Shown piece by piece: positions 7,209 through 14,612 of a stretch of DNA of 14,612 nt. The translations under genes were made by a program, and so were the position numbers. The DNA comes from an uncultured Kangiella sp. (GTDB lineage: Bacteria; Pseudomonadota; Gammaproteobacteria; Enterobacterales; DSM-103792). Every line of letters starts with the position of its first letter. Position 1 is the stretch's first letter. The stretch is from NCBI GenBank assembly GCA_946480585.1, contig CAMLKQ010000020.1, forward strand, positions 1-14,612, given 5' to 3'. The notes beneath the pieces were generated by a model. The model made no database searches. It was not told where the DNA came from and saw only the letters and a list, made by a program, of their open reading frames with translations.

Positions 7209-8144
7209 ATGACCTTGACCTTGATTACCCATACCCGAGGCGGAGCAAAACGGCTTCAGCTTGGTCGCGCCGGCCAGATTTGCGCCGCGTTGGCAGGCGT
7301 TGGCCTGCTCAGCGCTGCCTGCTTTGGTGGCTACCTTGTGGCCGTCAAACTGCACCCGAATGGCGTGGTCAGTGAGCGCACGGTCGAGAACTGGCAGCAA
7401 GAGCTCGACGCTCAGCGGCAAGCGGTCGAAACCGCACGCGCCGAATCCGAGCAGCAAATCAACGCCTTGGCCGCCCGGGTGGCGCGCCTGCAGGCCCACA
7501 TCGCCCGCCTGGATGCCGTCGGCGAACGGGTCACCGAGTTGGTAGGTCTGGAAGGCAAAGAATTTGAATTCAGCGCCGAGCCGGCGATGGGCGGTCCGGA
7601 AGGTGAGCCGATCGGCGCCGCGCCGGGCGCCTCGCCGCTGGAATTCATCGGTCAGCTGGACGCGATGCATTCGCAGCTGGAAACCCGTGGTCGTCAGCTG
7701 GCGGTGCTGGAGTCACTGTTGCTCGACAAGCATATGGGCACGGAAAAGCTGATTTCCGGCAACCCGGTCAACACCGGCTATATCAGTTCCTATTTCGGTT
7801 ATCGCACCGACCCCTTCCATGGCAGCACCACTTGGCACAAAGGCATCGACTTTGTCGCGCCAGAAGGCAGCGATGTGCTGGCGACCGCGGCTGGCGTCGT
7901 GACGTTCTCAGGCGTCAAGGACGGTTATGGCAATCTGGTCGAGGTCAGCCATGGCGACGGCTTGGTGACCCGCTATGGTCACAACTCCAAACTGAACGTC
8001 AAAGTCGGCGAGCTGGTCCGCAAAGGCCAAGTCATTGCCAAAGTGGGTTCGACTGGCCGCTCGACGGCGCCGCATGTGCACTACGAAGTGGCGCGTGACG
8101 GCCTGTTCCTGAATCCAGCCAAATACTTGGACAAGAAAGGCTGA
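7209..8144 (+). CDS. Membrane-anchored M23 family metallopeptidase
   Basis: Predicted peptidoglycan-directed zinc endopeptidase (LytM/M23 fold), held in the inner membrane and facing the periplasm. In the 311-residue product I see a basic N-terminus, one hydrophobic segment (about 23-46), a Gln/Glu/Ala-rich coiled-coil region (about 60-105), a linker containing a proline/glycine-rich stretch (about 120-145), and a C-terminal M23 domain starting GYISSYFGYRTDPF. Zinc ligands are intact: H210 and D214 in HKGID, and H291 in HVH (289-291), with a YGHNS segment between, so it looks catalytically active rather than an EnvC/NlpD-type inactive activator. GAGAG at 7197-7201 precedes the ATG. It occupies the secM position of enterobacteria, as in Pseudomonas. 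The exact cleavage site and any amidase-activating role are unknown. Confidence 0.93.
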   Translation: MTLTLITHTRGGAKRLQLGRAGQICAALAGVGLLSAACFGGYLVAVKLHPNGVVSERTVENWQQELDAQRQAVETARAESEQQINALAARVARLQAHIARLDAVGERVTELVGLEGKEFEFSAEPAMGGPEGEPIGAAPGASPLEFIGQLDAMHSQLETRGRQLAVLESLLLDKHMGTEKLISGNPVNTGYISSYFGYRTDPFHGSTTWHKGIDFVAPEGSDVLATAAGVVTFSGVKDGYGNLVEVSHGDGLVTRYGHNSKLNVKVGELVRKGQVIAKVGSTGRSTAPHVHYEVARDGLFLNPAKYLDKKG

Positions 8145-8160
8145 TTGAGCATTTTCTGGA

Positions 8161-8187
8161 CAAAACGGCGCCATCGGCGCCGTTTTG
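8161..8187 (+). terminator. Intrinsic terminator after the M23 gene
   Basis: CAAAACGGCGCC (8161-8172) and GGCGCCGTTTTG (8176-8187) are perfect 12-base complements around an ATC loop. The A-run and T-run at the stem ends give it the form of a bidirectional terminator. It lies 16 bases after the stop and separates this gene from secA. Confidence 0.85.
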
Positions 8188-8481
8188 CATTGTTGGGCTT
8201 TTGCGTCGTTGCACTTGAAAAGGCGGTCAGCAAGCACCACCTGCTGTTGGCTGCCGGATGGCTGAATCCGGGCGGGCGGCGCGTTCCGTGACCCGGCGAA
8301 AGCCGGTAGAATGCCGGCTCCGCTGATTCGGCTCGCCGTTCAGCTCACGTGTGTTGTGCCGCTTCGGTTCCGTCTGGGCGACAAGCGGTTTCTGGACAAC
8401 ACCAAACACGCCGCCACGCCTCGACGGTTTTACGATAACAACGAATTCGCCTGCGGCGGATTTCATCAGATTGGGACGTTC
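8188..8481 (+). promoter_or_regulatory. secA upstream region with a weak promoter candidate
   Basis: This gap of nearly 300 bases holds no recognisable gene. TAGAAT (8307-8312; five of six to the -10 consensus) is the best promoter element, but the region at -35 (TTCCGT, 8284-8289) is poor. It sits between GCCGG (8302-8306) and CCGGC (8314-8318). The secA frame is open back to ATG 8311, which overlaps this element. No SecM-like arrest peptide with a signal sequence is visible. CCGCTT and AAGCGG around 8360-8388 could form a weak stem. Confidence 0.35.
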
Positions 8482-11202
<2,721 letters not shown>

Positions 11203-11226
11203 TTGCAAGCGCACGGCAATGACGAT

Positions 11227-11259
11227 AAAAGGTGAGCTTCGGCTCACCTTTTTGTTTTT
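11227..11259 (+). terminator. Strong intrinsic terminator after secA
   Basis: AAAAGGTGAGC (11227-11237) and GCTCACCTTTT (11242-11252) form a perfect stem capped by a TTCG tetraloop closed by C-G, followed by a T-rich tract to 11259. It begins 24 bases after the secA stop and ends 33 bases before the Nudix start. Confidence 0.95.
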
Positions 11260-11292
11260 AACGGATCACATCATCCATCGGAGTCACACACG

Positions 11293-12237
11293 ATGACGCA
11301 GTATCTCGATGTCGCTGCCGCGGCGATCGTCAACAGCCATAACGAGGTCCTGATCGCCAAGCGGGCGGCGCATCGTCACCAGGGGGATCGCTGGGAGTTT
11401 CCGGGCGGCAAATTGGAACCGGGCGAAACGGCGGAACAGGCCTTAGTGCGTGAACTGCAGGAAGAATTAGGGATCACCGCCACCCGGTTTCGTCGGCTCA
11501 TCACCATTCGCCATCACTATGGTGACAAGGCGGTTTGCCTGCATGTGTTCCGGGTTGAATCGTTCAGTGGCACGCCGCATGGCCACGAAGGCCAGCCACT
11601 GCAGTGGGTGCCGGTGCAGCAATTACGGGAGTATCCGTTTCCGGCGGCAAACGTACCGATTATCGCGGCCGTGCAACTGCCCGATACGCTGCTTATCACG
11701 CCCGAACCCGACGACAGTTCAGTCTTTCTGAACCGGATCGAACGCGCGTGTGGTGCCGGTGTCCGGTTGCTGCAATTGCGCGCGCACAGCGTGACGGACG
11801 CCGCCTATCGCACACTGGCAACACAGGTGCATGCGATCACCAGCCGCCACGATTGCACGCTGCTGTTGAATCGCGCGCCGGATGTGCTCACCGGATTGCC
11901 GTGCGAGGGCTGGCATTTGTCCGGTGCGAACATGACGCATTTGGACTTGTCGGCGTTGCAGCAACGACCGCGCTGGTTGTCCGCGGCGTGTCACGATGAA
12001 GCGCAGCTGCTGCGCGCGCAGCAGCTCGGTGTGGATTTTGTGCTGGTGTCACCGGTCAAGCACACGGCAACACATCCCGGCGCCGCGGCGTTGGGCTGGT
12101 CGCGATTTGCTGAATTGGCCGCGCAGGCCAACTGCCCGGCTTATGCGCTCGGCGGCATGAGCACAGACGATGTGATGCACAGCTGGCAACATGGCGGTCA
12201 AGGCATCGCTGCGCTGCGCGCATTGTGGCCGAAGTGA
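11293..12237 (+). CDS. Nudix (MutT-type) hydrolase fused to a ThiE-like domain
   Basis: The N-terminal half is a MutT-type Nudix hydrolase, expected to remove 8-oxo-dGTP or related damaged nucleotides from the pool; the C-terminal half has the thiamin-phosphate-synthase TIM-barrel fold. Of 314 residues, a complete Nudix box (GX5EX7REUXEEXGU) spans G39 to I61 with R53, E54, E57 and E58 in place, in WEFPGGKLEPGE context. From about 130 the ThiE-like part shows LLQLRAH (159-165), LLLNRAP (190-196), GWHLSG (206-211), FVLVSPV and GGM (287-289). Canonical ThiE would have QLRxK and ND at the second and third of these; here they read H165 and NR, so thiamin-phosphate synthesis is doubtful. The same fusion occurs next to secA in Pseudomonas. 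GGAG at 11280-11283 supports the start. Confidence 0.92.
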   Translation: MTQYLDVAAAAIVNSHNEVLIAKRAAHRHQGDRWEFPGGKLEPGETAEQALVRELQEELGITATRFRRLITIRHHYGDKAVCLHVFRVESFSGTPHGHEGQPLQWVPVQQLREYPFPAANVPIIAAVQLPDTLLITPEPDDSSVFLNRIERACGAGVRLLQLRAHSVTDAAYRTLATQVHAITSRHDCTLLLNRAPDVLTGLPCEGWHLSGANMTHLDLSALQQRPRWLSAACHDEAQLLRAQQLGVDFVLVSPVKHTATHPGAAALGWSRFAELAAQANCPAYALGGMSTDDVMHSWQHGGQGIAALRALWPK

Positions 12238-12527
12238 AAGCGATACGGAACTTGTGGTTTCTTGTCGGAATCTTGCCGGTCGAACCTGGCCGCTGAGTTA
12301 TTACTTCTGCACGTAAACAAATGACTTCGAAATGAGGGGGCTTGGCTCGGTGTTGTGGCAACCGTGGACGTCGCCACCTTAGCCTGTAGTCAGATAAGAC
12401 CTTATTACCTGGCGCAATGGCTTTCGGTGAAAACCGTCGCGAGCGGTTTCAGAGAAGACAAATGGTGAGCAACAGTTCGTCAGACGTTGGCTGAAACCAC
12501 GTAACTCAAATTCGCCACGTATCTCTA
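12238..12527. other. Convergent intergenic region, no gene seen
   Basis: These 290 bases lie between the 3' ends of the Nudix gene and yacG. I find only very short open frames. Small inverted repeats are present: ATAAG/CTTAT (12394-12405), AAACCG/CGGTTT (12431-12449) and GGTTTCAG/CTGAAACC (12445-12452 and 12491-12498). None has a proper T-tail, so termination here may be weak or Rho-dependent. The stretch is visibly less GC-rich than the neighbouring genes. Confidence 0.6.
12431..12498. repeat. Overlapping, mutually exclusive inverted repeats in the convergent spacer
   Basis: AAACCG (12431-12436) can pair with CGGTTT (12444-12449). The same right-hand arm, extended as GGTTTCAG (12445-12452), is also a perfect complement of CTGAAACC (12491-12498). 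The two stems share bases and cannot form together. The role is unknown; chance is possible. Confidence 0.4.
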
Positions 12528-12728
12528 TCAGCTGTTCTCTTCCGGATCCGGATTGACGGATTCGCCTGCAATCCGGTGCCCTTCCGAGGCCCACTCGCCC
12601 AAGTCGATCAGCCGGCAACGTTCCGAGCAAAACGGACGATAGGGATTGTCGGCACGGTATTGCACCGATTTGCGGCAGCAGGGACAGGCAACAATGAGGG
12701 GCGTACGTACGTTGCGATGGTCGGTCAT
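12528..12728 (-). CDS. yacG: DNA gyrase inhibitor YacG (zinc-binding)
   Basis: YacG is a small zinc protein that binds GyrB and blocks gyrase from engaging DNA. The 66-residue product has C15-P-C17-C18 and C34-S-E-R-C38, with [17 protein letters not shown] (31-47) nearly identical to the E. coli protein (65 residues), and a disordered acidic C-terminus. The zinc ligands should be C15, C18, C34 and C38; C17 is an extra cysteine inside the first pair. It starts four bases after the zapD stop on the minus strand and is the last gene of the pilD-coaE-zapD-yacG run, so it is almost certainly co-transcribed. Confidence 0.95.
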   Translation of the reverse strand: MTDHRNVRTPLIVACPCCRKSVQYRADNPYRPFCSERCRLIDLGEWASEGHRIAGESVNPDPEENS

Positions 12729-12732
12729 GGCG

Positions 12733-13509
12733 TCAGCCGCACAGTGCGTATTCGAAACTGCTGCTTTCGCGCAAATATTTCACGGCGCCATCGTCGTCGG
12801 CAACCGCCAAACGGATCACGCAACGTTGCCGGCCGCTGCTGACCTCAGGAAACACCGATTGGCTATTGGCCATGCGCAAGCGCAGCAGCTGGCCATGAAC
12901 CGGTTCCAATTGGAAAAAGCCTTCATCGAATTGCGCGCTGCGCCAGGCGGTGCTTTCGCGCATGAGTCGCAGCAACACATCGACACTGGTGCGCACGCCG
13001 TGCAGTTCATTGAACCATTGCTGCAAGCGCTCACGTCTCGCGTCAGCTGGTCGCTGCAGGAAGCAATACAGGCGCGGCAGGTCGAACGCGCAGGTGCCGC
13101 CCGGCAGCGCGTAGCGATGCTTGATGGCGTGCAGGAATTCGTTCTCGCGCAGACGGGCCGCGAACTTGCCTTGATGATGCAGGATCCAATGGTGCAGTTT
13201 TTCCAGCTGCTCAAGAAAGCGACGCAGCTTTTCGGTATCGACTTTCGGGTTGCTGCTCAAGGTGCGCAGCTGTTGCACCTGTTTGTCCAGATCGCTGTGC
13301 AGGTCACCGCGCAGGTCGCCGTGATCAACCGAATCCATCAATTCGAACAGGGTGCCGAATGCGGCGTAATGTGCTGCCATGCTGGATTCGGCGAGCAGCT
13401 GCTGGGCCCGGCCGAAGATGCCTTCCAGTCGCAGGTAGACCCTGGTCTTCTCGTTCAACGGCTGTTCAAACAGCAGTGTGGCGGTGCCAGCTTGCGTCGA
13501 TGCGGTCAT
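12733..13509 (-). CDS. zapD: Cell division protein ZapD
   Basis: ZapD is a cytoplasmic dimer that binds the C-terminal peptide of FtsZ and bundles protofilaments, stabilising the Z-ring. The 258-residue product (E. coli 247) begins with a short extra tail, then [18 protein letters not shown] (12-29), the conserved N-terminal signature. A helical region follows, then [17 protein letters not shown], matching the family's PGGxCxFDLPxL, and [19 protein letters not shown], matching LLRLxxxxxxxxxPQISG near the end. It starts three bases after the coaE stop and four bases before yacG. The coaE-zapD-yacG order is the E. coli arrangement. Its partner FtsZ is in the same window with an intact C-terminal peptide. 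Confidence 0.94.
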   Translation of the reverse strand: MTASTQAGTATLLFEQPLNEKTRVYLRLEGIFGRAQQLLAESSMAAHYAAFGTLFELMDSVDHGDLRGDLHSDLDKQVQQLRTLSSNPKVDTEKLRRFLEQLEKLHHWILHHQGKFAARLRENEFLHAIKHRYALPGGTCAFDLPRLYCFLQRPADARRERLQQWFNELHGVRTSVDVLLRLMRESTAWRSAQFDEGFFQLEPVHGQLLRLRMANSQSVFPEVSSGRQRCVIRLAVADDDGAVKYLRESSSFEYALCG

Positions 13510-13512
13510 GGG

Positions 13513-14148
13513 TCAGGTCGCCAAGCCCTTGGCCAGGTGCAGGTAATGTTGGTGCAGCGATTCTACCTGCTGCGCCAGTGATTGTTCATCTGCATTGTTG
13601 TAGACGACATCATCGGCGATGGCGGCGCGCTGGCTGTCGTCTGCCTGTGCTGCCAAGATGGCATCGGCCTGTTCGGCGCTGATGCGGTCACGTGCCATCA
13701 GGCGCTGGCGGCGCGTTGCCTGATCGGCCTGCACCAGCAACACCCGATCATAATCCTGTGCTTGTCCGGTCTCGGCCAACAACGGAATGACAAAGAGCTG
13801 GTAAGGAGCCGGTTGGGTCGCCGCTTGTTCCTGCATCGATTGGCGGATCAGGGGATGGAGCAGGGCGTTGACACGTTGGCGCAGCGAGTCGTCAGCAAAA
13901 ATGCGAGCGCGAAGCTCGCGCCGGTCCAGCTGGCCATCCGCTTGAAGAATGGCGGCTCCGCAAAGCTTCACCAAGGCATTCAGCCCGGTGCTGCCCGGTT
14001 CGACTACCTTTCGTGCCGCGATATCGGCATCAATGACTGGCACTCCGAGTCCAGCAAACCGGTTGGACACGGTGGTCTTGCCGCTGGCAATACCGCCGGT
14101 CAACGCCACCCGTAGCGGTTTGAACGGCGTTGACACAGAACGGCTCAC
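13513..14148 (-). CDS. coaE: Dephospho-CoA kinase
   Basis: CoaE phosphorylates dephospho-CoA at the 3'-hydroxyl, the last step of coenzyme A synthesis, in the cytoplasm. The product of about 211 residues (E. coli 206) has the P-loop ALTGGIASGKTT (15-26), VIDADIAARKVVEPG, LDRRELRARIFAD, LLHPLIRQ and VIPLLAE, and ends with LHQHYLHLA, all family hallmarks. The start is uncertain. GTG at 14148 overlaps the pilD stop in a GTGA junction typical of coupled genes and is used here. A second GTG at 14136, four codons later, would also give a normal N-terminus. Neither has a strong ribosome site. The frame continues to 14337 but that part is antisense-frame pilD sequence and is rejected. Confidence 0.93.
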   Translation of the reverse strand: MSRSVSTPFKPLRVALTGGIASGKTTVSNRFAGLGVPVIDADIAARKVVEPGSTGLNALVKLCGAAILQADGQLDRRELRARIFADDSLRQRVNALLHPLIRQSMQEQAATQPAPYQLFVIPLLAETGQAQDYDRVLLVQADQATRRQRLMARDRISAEQADAILAAQADDSQRAAIADDVVYNNADEQSLAQQVESLHQHYLHLAKGLAT

Positions 14149-14612
14149 AGCCCGGAGGCGCGCAGATACGCGCTCATCCAATCCGCGCCGAAATAGAGCG
14201 AACACCAACCGGCAATCGCAAGATAGGGGCCGAACGGGATCTGGCGATCCTTGTTCTGGCCGAACAGCATCATGCCACCGCCAATCACGAGCCCGGCCAC
14301 CGCGGCCAGAATGATGATCACCGGCAATTGCTGCCAACCCAGCCAGGCGCCGAGGGCCGCGAACAGTTTGAAGTCGCCGTAGCCCATACCTTCCTTGCCA
14401 GTCAGCAACTTAAAGGCCCAGTACACCGACCATAAGCTCAGATAGCCGGCAACGGCGCCGATAATCGCGTCGTTGATGGGCACAAATCCGTTCTGCAAAT
14501 TGAACAGCAAGCCAACCCAGAGCAGCGAATAGGTCAGCTGGTCCGGCAGCAGCTTGGTGTCCCAATCAATACCGGCCATGGCGATCAGCAAACCGGTAAA
14601 CAACAGCGCGCC
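14145..14612 (-). CDS. pilD: Type IV prepilin peptidase/N-methyltransferase, C-terminal part (5' truncated by window edge)
   Basis: PilD is the polytopic inner-membrane aspartyl protease that cleaves the leader from type IV pilins and type II secretion pseudopilins and methylates the new N-terminus. The frame has no stop up to the window edge, so the N-terminal part with the CxxC zinc motifs is missing; the TTG at 14603 is an internal Leu codon. Present are the first catalytic Asp region GIDWDTKLLPDQLT, several hydrophobic helices, GKEGMGYGDFKL with the second catalytic Asp in GYGD, and the C-terminal IPFGPYLAIAGW. These match P. aeruginosa PilD closely. The last four bases overlap coaE. Its presence implies type IV pili and/or type II secretion. 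Confidence 0.95.
   Translation of the reverse strand, partial: GALLFTGLLIAMAGIDWDTKLLPDQLTYSLLWVGLLFNLQNGFVPINDAIIGAVAGYLSLWSVYWAFKLLTGKEGMGYGDFKLFAALGAWLGWQQLPVIIILAAVAGLVIGGGMMLFGQNKDRQIPFGPYLAIAGWCSLYFGADWMSAYLRASGL

Noticed and set aside
7074..7670. A longer DUF721 protein starting at 7670 on the minus strand
   Set aside because: The added part is antisense to the M23 gene; the ATG at 7073 gives a complete domain.
12646..13581. A 311-codon plus-strand frame opposite zapD and yacG
   Set aside because: It is antisense to two clearly recognised genes and has Gln/Ala-rich shadow composition.
13582..14115. A 177-codon plus-strand frame inside coaE
   Set aside because: It is a shadow of coaE on the other strand, with no ribosome site or recognisable domain.
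14149..14337. A longer CoaE starting at 14337 on the minus strand
   Set aside because: This part is pilD read in another frame. The GTG at 14148 (or 14136) gives a normal CoaE length.

Overview
The window is a core chromosomal segment of a gammaproteobacterium: the distal part of the dcw (division and cell wall) cluster running into the lpxC-secA region, ending in a convergent block of housekeeping genes. Protein sequences resemble those of Escherichia coli and especially Pseudomonas aeruginosa. Gene order mixes both: lpxC, then a DUF721/DciA gene, an M23 peptidase, secA and a Nudix-ThiE gene as in Pseudomonas, but coaE-zapD-yacG facing the mutT-type gene as in E. coli, with pilD upstream of coaE as in Pseudomonas. 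The DNA is GC-rich. No genus is assigned.

Layout. Positions 1-5298 (+): murC (5' end missing), ddl, ftsQ, ftsA, ftsZ. These are tightly packed up to ftsQ; short structured spacers precede ftsA and ftsZ. Positions 5299-5687: a 389-base gene-free spacer rich in inverted repeats, with a candidate promoter for lpxC. Positions 5688-6661: lpxC and a strong terminator. Positions 6762-7073 (-): a small DUF721 (DciA-like) gene. Positions 7209-8187 (+): a membrane-anchored M23 peptidase and its terminator. Positions 8188-8481: secA leader. Positions 8482-11259: secA and its terminator. Positions 11293-12237 (+): Nudix hydrolase fused to a ThiE-like domain. Positions 12238-12527: convergent spacer. Positions 14612-12528 (-): pilD (5' end missing), coaE, zapD and yacG, packed like one operon.

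How the genes fit together. MurC and Ddl make the peptide part of the peptidoglycan precursor. FtsQ, FtsA, FtsZ and ZapD build and stabilise the divisome, and the M23 protein probably acts on the wall. LpxC commits to lipid A synthesis for the outer membrane. SecA drives export, and PilD matures type IV pilins and type II secretion pseudopilins. DciA, CoaE, YacG and the Nudix protein serve replication, CoA supply, gyrase control and nucleotide-pool cleaning.

I see no mobile element, CRISPR array, tRNA, rRNA or anti-phage system. This is mostly ordinary conserved sequence. The best leads are an FtsZ with unusual substitutions at normally invariant positions, including the T7-loop Asn replaced by Gly; structured leaders before ftsZ and lpxC; and a ThiE-like domain that has lost its expected catalytic residues.
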